A stretch of DNA of 64,000 nucleotides from Gavia stellata (GCF_030936135.1 NC_082597.1:72646495-72710494); one strand, 5' to 3'. Shown: positions 12,896 through 26,100, counted from the first letter of the stretch. The notes: generated from the letters alone by a model not told the origin. Numbers and translations are program-made.

Positions 12896-15800
12896 TTCTG
12901 GTAAGCTGAGAACCGTGGTTGGAAGGACATGTGTTCACAAGAGCTTGATCTTGGAAAGTCAAGAGATTCTTTCAAGAAAAAACAGAAGAAAAGAAAAAAG
13001 CACAAACATTATAACTAGATTCCTGTAAGGGAATTTTAATTTAAATTTTATTAAATATTAATTTTAAAAAAATTAAGGCTGTTCTGTGAAAAAAACATAT
13101 TCTAGTTATGACCACAAATTGAAGAAGGGAAGTTTTAAAGTAATCTTAGAAGAATGTGGAAAAGCTGCTGTAAACTTGTACTCTTTCCAAGCTGTGATTT
13201 GTATTTAATTAGCATTCAATTAATTATGCATTTCTGTTTGGTTGTAATGGTTGCACACCGGTTTTGCAACATGCGAGATCTTGATTACTTTTATGGTTTT
13301 GAAAAGAATCTTCATGTGTGCAAAGAAAGTCTCAGCTCTTGACTTCACATCTACATTTTTAGAAAAAAACTGCTGGGATTTACTGCCTCGCCTGCTTGTG
13401 CAGAATTGCCCACTTCATTGGGATGACCTTCCCCTGCTCTCATTGTAATGCTCTGCAGTAACTGACCTGCAGAAAATAAATGGACATACTGGTGGCAACC
13501 CTGTATTTGTGGTTGGGTGCACACCTTCATTTAAAGCTGGAATCTAGCTCTGTTTTGCGTAAGAATGTAGAAAACACACATTCCCCAAATTAACAGCATG
13601 TAAAGACTCTTTAATCTGGAAGAAAATATATTAATTACCTCTGGTTAAAACTAATCTAAATGGCACCCTTTAAGAATGTTGATTCTTCTGAGACTTAAGA
13701 ATTTTGCCTGCCTTTTATTGAAAAAGAGCAAACTGTGCCAAGTGAAAAATGTCCACAAGGAGGTATAGGATACTTTGGGAGGAAAAGAAAATGTCTCTGA
13801 TAACTTATATATTCTTTTGAATCATAATATAAAAATATTGACAACATTTAATGACAGAGAAAAGATACTCTGTTTGCTTGTACAGTACTGAATATATTTT
13901 TGTTTTACCTGTTCATATGATGTATTACATCAGCTATTTACATTTTCCAATGTGGCATTTGGAAAACTTTCTGAATAGTTTCAAAGAAAAGGACAACACA
14001 TTTTTAGCATATACTTATGCAAGTCCCTGGAATCCACAAAAATTGAGAGACATGGGGTGACAGGATTAATATTCAGATAGATAGATACACCAGTGCGGAA
14101 GTATTGCAAGTAGCTATTGCTTTTAAAGCAAATTCTGAACTGGTTCTCGGTGGTATCTATAATAACTAATAGTTTATCATAGCTAAATAGTATCTATTTG
14201 AAATTCTGTGCTTATGTTTCAGTTTTTGCAACAAGCTGTAAAGCACATAAATGAACCATATTATGAGGCCTTCTAATGCCTTCAACTCAAAACTTTGTAT
14301 CTTTCACTTACAAGAAATCTTCATGCTTTCTTGGTTTGCTTTTTGTGTTTTCCTTCAATATCATTTGACAGCAAATTTAACATCAATTAGCGTGCATTTT
14401 TGAGAAGAGGTTTTATGCGCTTGTAAAATATCTGATTCCTTTCAATTATATCAGAGCATCTATGGAACATGGGCTTCCTTTTACTGTTTGTGTTTACAGA
14501 TGGCTTAATGCAAAGATGCCCTCACCTCCACTGGGCTTGTAAGTTGTTACAAAAATACGAATGCAAATGTAATGAATGTTAGGATGTGCTTTTGGATGAG
14601 CTTCAGAATGATAGAATGGGGTTTTCCATTCCTGGACTAACTCCTGGTCCTTTGTGTCACCTTAATAATTTCTTAATTTTTCTGTTCCTTTTTTTCCCAT
14701 CCCCAGAGTGGGCACAGTTACACTTAACTGAGCTGTCTGGAGTTTTTCTGAAGTTTCACCACCTAACAGCAACAGAACGCCATTTTGGTTTTTTTTCTCC
14801 TAGTTACCACTAAAAGCAGTTCCTTGGTCTAGCTCATGGCATGAATTTCAGAGACAGCTGTGCTGGCACAACAGCAAAGGCAATGTGTCACCATGAGACC
14901 TGTAACAAAGCACAGGCAGGGAAGAGGGGGAAGAAAGACCCAAGCAGTATCTAGAATTCATATTGCTGCAAAGTGTTTTGCAAAGCCAGTGTACAGCCCC
15001 CACAAGGGCTCACCACCCAACGAGGAGAGAAGAGGACCACAGCCCAACATGCATTCCCAGCAGCCTTCCTTTGGTTGACTCAACCTAATCAAGGCTTGAA
15101 GTTTCCTATAGTCATGGTTTCCAAGCAAACAATATGGGGAAAGATTAAAGGCAGCTTTGAAAAGAAAACAGCGTAGAAGCCGAGTTTAAAGGCAGAATTA
15201 ACTGGGTGCTGCAGGAGAGGGTGGAGTCAGAATTGCAGAAGGAGGCAGTTTCAGTCCGGTCTGAAGGGAAGGGTGAGAACCAGGTGCTGGATGCTCACTT
15301 GAAGCAATGGGAGATTGCAGCCTCCTCCTCCAGACCTTGAATCTGGATGGGGAAGGGTGGGGCAGAGAGAAGAGAAGGGTGCAGTTTCCAGAGGCTGCTG
15401 AGCAGGCAGAATACTGTGAGCAAGGTGAGTCATGAGGTTCAGGCAGCAGGAATTTCCTGCAGTGCTTAAGACATGCATGCGGAGGCAGGGGCAGGAGAAG
15501 GGAGTTCAGTGACCAAATGTTTTGTTTTACAGAATTTTCCCTGGTATCCTAACAAATGCAAGGCAGGATGTCACTTTTTCTGTATCTTAACCCTATGGCA
15601 TTTTTTTTCTCTCTTTATAGGCCTTTCTTACTGTTTTGAAGTGTTTTGATTACATACTATATGTCATAGTATTATGATGCTGATCAACGTTAGGAAAAAA
15701 AGCTCAAAAATGAAATTTTCTGATGATGTTGCCTAACTGTCCTTCAAAAAACCCCCACAAAACAGCAACATTGTTGTGACTCAAGAAAAGAACAAACTAC

Positions 15801-18800
15801 TTCTTTGGAGTGTGCTCATTATTGACTCTGCTGTCCATGTGAATGCCCCGCAGCCTGGTGTTCCTAAGGTAAGAGAATAAAATCTTAATTTCTTCTCCCT
15901 GCTCTGCTGTGTCTGCAATGTTATTTCTTCTTGCACTTGTGGAGAATGGCTCTGCTCGGACTGTTTGCCCATGAACAAGATTCTCCTAGTTTATCTACTG
16001 ACATTTTGTTTTATTTTGTACTTGATTGAGAATGTCTTCCAAGTACCACAGATTAGTATGCCTCAACATAAATATCTCAGCTTTAAAGCATCATCCCTAT
16101 TGTAACATGAACATACCAAGCTAGACTGAGCATACCAGAAGCCCTTTGTGTGAACGACAGAGTAACACTCAGTCTCAAAGTGTAAATGGATGTGTAAATT
16201 CTTTTCCCCTGATGATTTCCTAACAGCGTGTCTCCTGCTTTGAGCTTTTATCAGACCATTCAAATGCAAATGATTTAGATGCCTTTGCAAGTTCTAGACT
16301 CACCTGTTCTCAGACAGTTCTCCTTCAAGAGGTTCGAAAAGTCAAAAATCTTGGAGAAAAATATTTACCTTCGCTAAACTGGGTATTTTTGAGCAGAGAA
16401 AGCTCAGTAGCAAGAGACTCAAGTAATCATTGCTGCTTGCGCTTGATTAGGACTTCATTATAGCGCTCAAGAACCAAGTCTGGACGCAGAATTTCGTTGT
16501 TTTGAAAAACTGAGAGCAGGACACCAAGAGATTATCACAGAGTTATTTCTTCGATGACCTGCCGCTGCAGTAGTGACCCCTTTGGTACTGATCTCTTGCT
16601 TAAGTGATTTCCATTAGGCAGGTTCACACCTTCCTTCCTATTCATTTGTGTCCTGAGGTTTCCTTCCCTGACCTCTTTGAATACACAAATTACCTAATGA
16701 GCTGGCGTCTCTACCACGCTACTCAGGGAAGTGGAAAGTGGGAGGTCTGAATCACCCTGCTTGCTTTCGGTACACAAACACAAGGAGCTTTGCGTGCACA
16801 CACGACCTCAAGAAACCCAGACAGACTTGGGGGAAAAAAAAAAAAAAAAGAGTACAGTGATGGCCTTGTGTACACGTAGTGGAGTGGATTTGGGCAATTT
16901 ACATTAGGGCCCATGGAGTTCTCTGAGATAATTTTTCTCCCTTTTTTTCATATTCTTAGGTTGTAAAAAGTGTATTTTACCTAAGAAGTCCTTTATACGT
17001 TTTTGGCTTCTCATGACTTGATACCTCTCCGATTCCGTCCCTCGCTACAGCAGAGGACTCCAGAAGGGAATCAATGGGTAGAAGAGGCATAGGAATTACT
17101 TCAGCTACTGCCGTCTTCTGACTGAATCAAAGGGTGCCGTTTGTTTTTGAAACCTCATGCCTCGTGTTTGATAAGACTAGTGAGAGCAACACCCACTCAG
17201 GAGTGCCACACCTTCCTAAGTGAAGAGTGAAGTACAGAACACGTTGTTACCGGGAGGGAGGAGGAAAGGTAGAAGAGGATGTAGACGCTCAGGGTTTGGT
17301 GACTATTTTGGTGGAGTTAGCAGACCAATGATACATACATTCCACAGATGAAACAGCATTACAGCTGTCCTTGTCTTTTTTCTTTCTTCTTTAAGCATTC
17401 TTACCATTTCCGCTTTCTAGCTGAGGCTGGTTTCTAGAAATCTGGGAAACTATCACCGCTTTTTGCTGTTGTTGGTTTCCAAAGTTCGCTCATGCTCCTC
17501 TGCAGGTTTAAGATGTCACTGGTTTGTTTTCAAAGATTAATCTAATGTCATGTCCCCTTGCTGCAATACTGTGTTGCTGTTTCAGCACTGTGGCATTCTA
17601 TTTTGATGCTGCTGCACCACGGGTTGCTGGTGTTGCTGCTAACAACTGCATTGGCTGATGGGCTGGGAGCCATCTCCAGCTACAGTAACACAGGTCTTAG
17701 GAGCATCCTTTCCAGATTTTCCTCCTACGTGGTTAACTTCTCCTGGAATCTAGGATCTCTGCAGATATGCCAGATACGCCTGCTGTGACTTGAATTGGTG
17801 ACGTTCTTCCTATTACACAGAATGCACAACGTTTTTCTGGACTGAGTTGGTTCTGTGTTTTGTAGTTTGTTTTTAAACTAAGCTGCCACCACCACGATTT
17901 TTTTTAAATGTGGCAAGCTCTGTAAGAGTTGGTTAAAGACTGACAGATGTAGATATATAACAGTTAAAATTCAAGTGGAATAGCATTTTATGCTTTCAGT
18001 TACCCTCTTCATCCCTGCAGTAATTTGTGAAACTCTCTGATTTCATCTTTGCGTTCAGATTTCTACCCACCTTCCTGTTCTAGTGTAAATCCCCATCCTA
18101 TAAACTTTTGCTAAGCGCTTCCACATGACAATTTATCAAACGCTTTCTTGATGTCCATGTAGACAAGACCCGTGTCAAAAAGCCTGTCACATTAGTCTGG
18201 CATGATCTACCTTCAGTAAACTTAATCCCATTTTACATTAATATGAAAATGACTTTAATTTTCATAATTTGTTCTGAAGTCTCATATATGATTGACAATC
18301 CTTCTGTTCAGCTATCTTCCACCTTTCCCCTTCTACGCATACACAGCTGTTTTTCTTCAGACGGCATAATTCCCAACTCAACAAATTTACTAACCCCATG
18401 CCTGCAGAACCGAATTTATGTTCATGAGAAAAAAATTAACCCATTTCCCCAGTTTTAGGACATTAAACTCTTTCGTTTTACTTCCATTTAAATGGAGTAA
18501 TCTGTATTTTGCATTCCCCTTTAGTCATACTGCTTTTGCCCTGTAGCCAACGTGCCTCTCTGCTGCAAATGGAGGTTTAATGCCACATGTAGTTTATTCT
18601 CTTTGCTCTCTCTCCTCACTGCATAGCGCAACTGCTTTTTCATTCCTTTTTGTCAGTATGGCTGAAAACCTTTTTCTGTCTCCTTTGTGTCTCAGCTGAG
18701 CTCGTCCTGTGACAATTCTCAGCGGGTCACGTCACATCGCGACCTGCACCCTGCAGCTCCCTTTGCCGAGGAGCCTCCTTTCGCCCTTTCTCGTAACTCT
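12896..18800. other. Intergenic upstream of AEBP2
   Basis: No gene recognised. AT-rich up to about 18600, then GC rises toward the AEBP2 promoter. Contains a homeodomain-like AT cluster near 13205-13231, a 16-base A run at 16834-16849 and a short GATA-type microsatellite near 14077. Open frames are short and look random. Distal AEBP2 regulatory elements could lie here, but nothing in the sequence alone proves one. Confidence 0.55.
16834..16849. repeat. Poly-A homopolymer run
   Basis: Sixteen consecutive A, preceded by a run of G (GGGGG). Simple homopolymer; not clearly attached to a retrotransposon. Confidence 0.8.
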
Positions 18801-18809
18801 ACATTCCTT

Positions 18810-18832
18810 CCCCCCCCCCCCCCCCCCCCCCC
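18810..18832. repeat. Poly-C (poly-G on minus) tract upstream of the promoter
   Basis: Twenty-three consecutive C on the + strand, about 740 bases upstream of the AEBP2 start codon. A second C-rich array with repeated CCCCA units follows at 18882-18900. The G-rich complement could form a G-quadruplex. Its length may be affected by sequencing error, since such runs are hard to read. Confidence 0.9.
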
Positions 18833-19206
18833 ATTTTAGTCACCACGAATCCGGCCAGATCCGGAGTCCCTACAGCCTCCTCCCACCCCACCCCACCCCC
18901 GTTTTCCTCTCACGGAGAGAAATGTCACTAAGTTTTCCTCAGCCCTGACTGCCGGTCTCTCTGCCCCCTCCCTCCGGCAGCCCCGCAGGCCTAAGGCTAC
19001 CCAGCCTCTGGCTGAACCAGCCCGGAGGCCGCCGGGGCTGAGAGGCGTGGGACGCTTGCGCCGCCGGGGTTTCTCCCGGGGTGGGGGGGGAAGGCGGTGC
19101 GGCGGCGGGGGCTGCGCCTCCCGGCCGGGAGTGCCTCGTTTCCCGTTCCCGGCTCGTCCTGCGGGACTCCCCTCCGCACGCGAGCGTTTAGCCGCGGTGA
19201 GTAACG

Positions 19207-19224
19207 ATGACGCGATTCAAGTGA
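19207..19224 (+). other. Possible short upstream ORF in the AEBP2 leader
   Basis: ATG-ACG-CGA-TTC-AAG-TGA, a five-codon frame ending 343 bases before the AEBP2 start. Between it and 19568 I find no other ATG, so the AEBP2 start is the first ATG unless transcription begins upstream of 19207. It matters only if it lies inside the mRNA, which the sequence cannot show. Confidence 0.25.
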
Positions 19225-19567
19225 GGCGCTAGGAGCGAGCCAGGATCCCCGCCGCCGCCGCCCCGCTCCGCCCCTGCCCTCCCCTCCCTCCCGTTAACGC
19301 CCCTCCTGCGCGCCGCCTCCCTCAGCACCCCGCGCCAGGGGCCGCCGCTCCGCCCTTCCAACCTTTTTGTCCCCAGGCGCGTTCCGTAGCGCGTGCGGCG
19401 GCGGCCCGAGCCCCTCCTCTCTGCGGCTCGCGCCGCCGCGCGATTGTGCGGGTGAGAAGGGCAAGGGGAGGGAGCGCGGCCGCGCGCACGGGCCACGCGC
19501 ACGCCCCCGCCGTTGCCGCCGCCGCGCGCGCCCGGCTCCGCTCCGCTCGCAGCGACTCGCAGGCGCC

Positions 19568-20193
19568 ATGGCGGCCGCTCGCAGCGACATGGCGGAGCCG
19601 GAGGGGCTGCTTCCCGGTGAGGCGGCGGCCGCTGCGGCCGAGGAGGAGGAGGCTGGGGCTGGATCCTCGTCGTCGCCTTCGTCCTCGGCGGCGGCGGCCG
19701 CGGCGGAGACGGAGTCGCTGCTGCTGCTGAACGGCGAGGCGGAGAGCATGTCGGAGCCGAGCCCGGAGAGCGCCAGCCAGGCCGGGGACGGGGAGGACGA
19801 GGACGAGGAGGAGGAGGAAGAGGAGGAGGAGGAGGAGGGCGGCGAGGAGGAGGAGAGCAGCCTGGTGGGGAGCAGCAGCACGAGCAGTGGCTGCTGCAGC
19901 GACGAGACCCGCTCGCTCAGCCCCGGCGGCAGCAGCGAGGCCGACGCCAAGGAGGAGCCCAAGGGCCCCCGGGGCAGCCAGGAGGACGGGCTGGGCCGCG
20001 GCGGCGGCGGCGGAGGCGGGGGGAGCAGCTCTAGCAGCGTGTCCAGCGGTGGCGACGAGGGCTACGGCACCGGCGGCGGCGGCGGCAGCAGCAGCGGCAG
20101 CAGCAGCTGCAGCGCCACGTCGGGGGGCCGGCGGGGCAGCCTGGAGATGTCCTCGGACGGGGAGCCCCTCAGCCGCATGGACTCGGAGGACAG
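19568..20193 (+). CDS. AEBP2: AEBP2 coding exon 1 (residues 1-208 plus 2 nt)
   Basis: Encodes the low-complexity N-terminus of the long isoform. Visible tracts are six Ala (19-24), Glu (25-28), Ser/Ala runs (33-46), four Leu (51-54), an acidic block (75-96) with eleven uninterrupted Glu (80-90), eight Gly (145-152) and further Ser/Gly runs to about 182. Islands conserved with mammals are [13 protein letters not shown] (61-73), [10 protein letters not shown] (111-120), [10 protein letters not shown] (161-170) and the end [18 protein letters not shown] (191-208). The donor is GACAG|GTCAGT, leaving the exon in phase 2; AG plus C of exon 2 gives Ser209. The frame is also open upstream to at least 19367 but without an ATG. 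A 222-codon antisense frame and other frames here are by-products of the GC-rich repeats. Confidence 0.95.
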
Positions 20194-23100
20194 GTCAGTG
20201 CGCGTCGCGTCCCCCCGCCGGCGGCCGCCGCCTGCGCCCTTCCCCGGCCCCTACCCGGGTCCCGGGGCGTCCCTCGGGTCCCGGGGCCGGAGGCCGGCGG
20301 GCGCCATGTCCGGTCACCTCCCCGCCTCGCAGCGCCGCGGGGCTCGCCAGCCCGCCCGCCCGCCCGCCCCGCCGCAGCGGCCAAGGGTCCCATCGTCCCC
20401 GGGCGCCAACTGCCCCTCGGCCCCCTCCTGGCCGTGGGGGCTGTCAGGGCGGCGGCGGGGGGCAGCCACAGGTTTCTCCGGCCAACTTGTGCCCGGCGGG
20501 GCGGGGGGCGGCCTGCGGCGGCGCGGGGAGCCCGCCGCGGTTCTGCGCCTCCAGGCCCCCTCCGAAAGCCTGCCCGCTGCTTTTGGGAGGAGGGGGCGCA
20601 CCCTCGGCCCGACTGCGGGCGGCGGGCTGCGTGGGGGCTGCTGGAGCTGCAGCCATCACCGTTCGGCGTTTTACGGAGAGCCCCGGAGCGGCCCCCGCTG
20701 CGATCGGAGCACGGGGCGCTGGCCTGTTCAGGTGGCGGTATTTGGTTGCCGCTTTCCTCGGAAGCTGCTGATTTTTTTTTTTTTTTTTAGGTGGTGCTTT
20801 TAGGGTTTTTTAGGGTTGTGTCTTGCGCTAACGCACGGGCGGGGTGTACCAAAGCTCCAGGATGGGAAATGATGTATGGATGTGGTTTTACCTGCACCCG
20901 CACCAGGGTCTCTGGGCTAGAGGCAGAAAGCTGAGTAGTAACCTCTTAAAGCATAAGGGGGAAAAAACCATCTAGTTCACTAAAATGAGAAGGAGGCCAG
21001 CCATTCCGTATTAGGTGTGCACAAGTAATAAGCATGCACAGAATTAAGCGAGGTTCAGTAATTTGGGGTTCAAAGACATCTTTGGACGAGTTCTGTAATA
21101 GTAAATGTAAAGATTATTTCTTAGATTTTTGTATGTTAAAGGTATGCATCTCGTTTTCCCAAGACATCAGCTTGATTCTTGTGGAAAGGCACAACCAAAT
21201 TCTCACACATTGTTGGCTTCTACATTTCAGGTCTGATTTAGCCTACTAAGTCAAGCATTTCAAAGAACATGGCTTATGTAGTAGCTTTCTTGGATGCTGT
21301 GTGCAGTGGTTTAATTGACAAACTGAAAATGGCATGGAAAATGGACATAAGAGCAGTCTTAAAATGCTGTAGGTCCCTTTACTAATTAGTCCTTTCAAAG
21401 ACTTTAAGAAACTCGTGCTATTTTTTTTATTTCAGTATAGCATTAAAAAGTATCAGACTTAGATCTGAGATTATCCTGTTAGAGTTACAGTTAAGTAACG
21501 ATTAGAATTTTGTTTGTACTTTCTTAAGTTAGTTTCATTGTTAAGTGTGAAGAATTACGTGGTTTGGTCCAGAAATGTACTTTGAATATATGTTAGATCA
21601 AATTCTGTGTAGCTATACAAATACCCCTATTTCAGAAGTGGGGCATCACTAGATCTAATCTCAAGTGTTAAAAAAAACAAACAAAGCCCTTGTGAGTCAG
21701 TTCCCCCAAACCATGTAATTGGCCTAAAAGTCTTAAGAAGAGAGAGAAAAAAAAAAACAGTTCTTTTGAGACTCGTAGGAGTCACATTTTCTTTCTTCCA
21801 GATTCGTGCAGGATGGAAAGGAGGGGTAGGTGTTGGGGTTTTGTTTGGTTTGTTTTTCCAAAAGCTGAGATTTTTACATGAAATTGCCTAAGTATGAGAG
21901 TAGAGTTCTGGAAAAACAACAGGTACATAATGGAGTTTCAAGATAATAGTTTCTTGTTTTTCATCAAATTAAATTCTAAATCCAATCCTGGTCTTATGAG
22001 AGTGCACGTCAATTTGTGGGTTGAGGAAATAACGGAAATAACTTGCAGGGGTTTTCTGGAAGTACAGTGTTGTTATGTCTTGCTTGTGCACTCCAGAGAT
22101 AGTGTGCTACTTTCTTTCTCTGTCATTGTTCTCATGGTTCTCTTGCTGTAGTCACACAGTTAAATCTATGTGTGTATTCATCGTTGCTCCTTCCCAGTAC
22201 CATTGGTACAGACTCAGTTGCAGGACTGTGACTCTTTGCGTTTAGTGGCTTAAATAAGGAATGAGCCTTGTTTTTAATCTTTGCAAAGTTTTATCTTGAA
22301 TTTCCAGGCTGAAAACTTGAGTTGCTGAGAGGGAATTTTGTGCTGTAATTTCAAAGCCTGCTTGTTGCATTGCTCTTTTCCTACTCGGCTCTACCAAGAG
22401 TGCCATTTGTTATTCCTGGTGATCGAAAATTTCATTTTGTGTGCACTCCTTGCTGCAGTATGGTAGAATGCTTTATTATTTTTGCTACGTGTAGTCCAGC
22501 AAGTCGCTTGCTTGATCTAGTGATCCAAATGACTGCTGCTGCTGGGAAGCCAGTCACAACGTAATCTTGTACCTTTTAGATGATCAGACAGACAAGCGGG
22601 GTGTTGCAAAAAGGCGGGGGATGTGCCGAAGAGCTAAAGAGTATGTGAGGTGGGATGGTGAAATACCAGTGAAGAGCTGAGAACAGCTTAGACTTATAGG
22701 TGGAGATATAGGTTTATGATATAAAATAATTAGGATTATATGTTATGATATAAAATCCTTTATATATGTGTGTCCTTTATATACGTTGTGATATGAAATC
22801 CTTAAAGACTTAATCATTCATTGATTTGGCCACCTCTGCATTAATACGTAAATTCTGTAACTATTAAGAGAATGAGATTCTATTAAGTGATGTTTTATAT
22901 GAAATAGTATATTGTACAGTACTTCATGACCTTTGCTGGCTACCTGTGTCTCTGAAGTCCGAAGGAACTTGGTGTCTCATCTCACAATGTGCTGTAGGTG
23001 AAGATTACCTGGGGGAGGGAAGAGAGAGAAAAGGAAAGAGAGAGATTGAACTAACATGCTTGAATTTACAGTCCCTGGGTTAAGCGAGAGGAAACTGGTA

Positions 23101-26100
23101 GAAAGGTATACTTGGTAAATATTCTCCTGCTGGAGGCAGGTTTGGTAACATTCAGATCATGCCCCTAGGCTTGGGATTTTCTTTTTCTTGTTTCCTCTTT
23201 AGAAAATTTGAATAAATAAGAGGGTGTGGTGAGAGCACCTGAATTCCATGAGTGATCAAATTCCTCTTTCCCTGTGTAGGGTCTTTATCGTTCTCCACGA
23301 TTACCAATGTGTCATCTCTTTGATTTTTTGTTCTAGTGGTATCAAATATAAAATAAACTACAAATAAAACAGCTGAACAGGAAAATCTTGCATATGATCA
23401 AAATATAGCTACCGTTCAGCAACCTCTATTACTAATATTTTAAATGCATTTTGAGAGTATCTGCTAACAGAGTAAATAATTTGGGGCATTACTGTAGGAA
23501 AGCTGGAAGTGTTTATAACAACACAAGAAACAAATACAATGTTGAATACTGATGCCCTGAAACTTAGGGTGAGTTTTAACCAGCTATTTCCATGCACATA
23601 GACAGACTTTGTACTTTGTTAAAACATATTTATCTTCCCCCCAGACACCAAAAAGCAAAACCCAAACTGATACCTAGGATAACTAGGTGGCATTTTCAGC
23701 TCAGTGGTATTAGTAATGAGAATTGAGTGCAGTAACTCTAGGACTGGTAGGTTATCTTGTTGATCTGTAATCATTCCAGGCTTTTCCTTGGAATTGTGCT
23801 AAGTTCCCACTGTTGTGCTAAAGTTTTTCTGCAACTTTTGAGCAAGCTCGAATCAGCTGGCTCAATAATAATAGGCTGCATTCAAGTCTAGTTATCCTCC
23901 AGATTTACAGTTACAACAAAGACTATTATCAGCATGTGAATGCTGGTAATTTTCTTGTGCCTTTCCCTAACTTCAGACATGTGCTGAAAGGATGGATGTG
24001 TTTCTCCAGAGTTCTCTGGAGCAGCTAGTCTTATTACAAAGCTGAGAAACATTTGATACGACTTTAAAAGAGAAAATAATGGTTCAGTTAACTATAAACA
24101 CAGTAACTGAGTTTAGCATTGGGCCACAGGTACTGAAGCTAGACCTAAGCAGATGCATGGGTTTGGGTATAAATCAGCTGATCTGAATGCAGTGAAGATG
24201 TATCTGCAGCTCACTGATGTGTTATTGCTGAACTACAATATTTACTTACAAATACCTAGTGTTAGATTACTGAAATAATTAAAATGTTGTTTACTGGAAG
24301 GTTTATTATGGAAGTATAGTTAAATCTGAAGTAGATTCGTTATCAGATTTTGTTTGATTTAGAGCACAGTGGTAGATCTTGCAATTGTAATAAGATGTTT
24401 GGCAGAAATGTAAGTAGTAAAGCTATGTGAAGGGCTTTTTTGTTCACCCGTGTGGATTTGTCTAGTGTCTTTGTACTATCACCTAGAAGTTACCCCTGGT
24501 CTTCTGTTCTTACATTATCCTTACCCTTCTTTAGCAGTTTATCCTTTGCTCCCTCCTTTTACTGACTAGGCAAGAAGCACTGAAAAAATATTTTCAGCTG
24601 GAGGTATCAGCTGTTTTGCTCACTAGTATATAAGTGTTGATTGACTAGTTGGTAGGCCAAATGTAACAGGTTGTTGTTGGACCTATGTAGTAATCTTCCC
24701 CCCAGGAACAGCACTAATAAATGTCCATCTTTTTCACAGAATGGGCAATATTCATGTAACTTGTAAGGCTTTTTTTTTTTCCTTTTTTGAGCCTTTTCAC
24801 GTTTACTGTTATTCACCAACAGAATTGGTTATTGGGAGGGACTGACTCAAGGAATACTCAATAATACTCAAGGAAACTTTTGGCTATCTTAACCATATTA
24901 GACTTCTAGAATACTTCTAGAAATGTTATTATTCTGTTCCTGTGTAATAGGCGAGCAGTTTTGAAAACAGGCAGAAAAGTTTTTCAATAATAAACCTTTT
25001 TGTGCTTCAGTTCATTTTATCGAGTGAAATGAGGCAGTGTGAAACTAACAGGTTGAAAGATAAGAGATATAGACATGAAAAATCCAGGATCTAGGCTGAG
25101 GTTTTTTAATCTTGTTTAAAATGAAAGTCTTATCAACCTTTGATATGTATGATGATTTCAAAATATTAGTTATTTAAAGGTTTAAATATAGCCTTTATTT
25201 TATCTAGTTTTTAAACTCTTAAAAGTGAAGAATTTTCAAGACTGACATGTGAATTGTATGAGTGATGTTTATGAGGGCAGAATAGTAAATCTGGAATATA
25301 ATCAGGAAGGCATATGGTACTAATAGGTATGCTTCATGTATCCATGTGACCAGATTAAAAAGTGCTTCAGGGCTCTCTTTGCTGCATAGTCTCACTTGTT
25401 CCTACCCAGGAAGTGAAGAATCATTCATTAGCACTTATGGCAAGGTGGTTAAGTCGTTAAATTTTTTTAGACTGTGTGTAATACTGACGTCTCAGAGTGG
25501 GCTATATAGATTACCTGAGATTCCAAAATTCTGCTGAAAAGTGTATTTGCAGTGTTTGTGACTGTATTTATTGTTGCTGTTGTCATTTGCTTTCAAATTG
25601 CAAAATAAACCCCTTGTTTCTGTAATGGTTATGTTCAGGCCTTTCTGGCACTGAAGAAAATAGCTTTTGATAGGAAGACGAAACAGCCCAGATATTTTGT
25701 ATGGCAAGTATCTTTATTACTAAAGCTGTTGCTTGGTATAATTGAGTGGTTAAAATGAGGTCTATTTGTGAACTAGATGAAAGAGCTTGCTATAATGAGC
25801 TGTTATTGTAGTAAGATGTAAATATACTTCATAGAATTTGAGAAAAATATTTTCCTATTCAGTGTAACAGATAAATGGTATTGCTTTTATGTTGTATTTA
25901 TAAATCCATACAGGTCTATGTGCATTTTGTTTAAGTTTGTGACATCATTAAGTCTGGTAACTTCTGAATGTGAGGTTTGATTGGTGGGTTGTTTTGGGGA
26001 ATTTACAGTAGAGGAAATAATAGTGTTGGTCTTTTTTCTTCTTTTTTTTTTTTTCCTTTTCCACTTTCCAGTTAAGTTAAACTGGGTGTTATGTGCAGCC

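Larger units (their letters stand above)
18960..20760 (+). promoter_or_regulatory. CpG island: AEBP2 promoter, 5' UTR and exon 1
   Basis: GC content and CpG density rise sharply here against AT-rich flanks and fall again past about 20760. No TATA box is obvious; GC-box sequences (CTCCGCCCC near 19265) and NRF1-like GCGCACG words (19485-19505) occur before the start codon, as in housekeeping CpG-island promoters. A CRE-like TCACGTCA lies slightly upstream, near 18727. The island covers all of coding exon 1 and the first ~550 bases of intron 1. The transcription start cannot be fixed from sequence; it probably lies between about 19050 and 19450. Edges are estimated by eye. Confidence 0.8.

Noticed and set aside
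19294..19962. 222-codon antisense open frame rich in Ser, Ala and Arg
   Set aside because: It is the mirror of the GC-rich triplet repeats in AEBP2 exon 1 and its leader. It has no domain and no sign of independent coding.
19887..20771. 294-codon + strand frame rich in Ala, Pro and Arg overlapping exon 1
   Set aside because: An alternate frame of the same GGC/AGC repeats running into the intron. Composition is that of a CpG island, not a protein family.
20772..20790. Poly-T plus AG resembling a splice acceptor at the start of intron 1
   Set aside because: No conserved or in-phase exon follows. Homopolymers next to AG are expected by chance.
20194..20803. Continuation of the exon 1 frame past the donor to 20803
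   Set aside because: The conserved protein resumes at exon 2 through a good donor at 20194. The continued frame is Pro/Arg/Gly-rich CpG-island sequence with no similarity to AEBP2.
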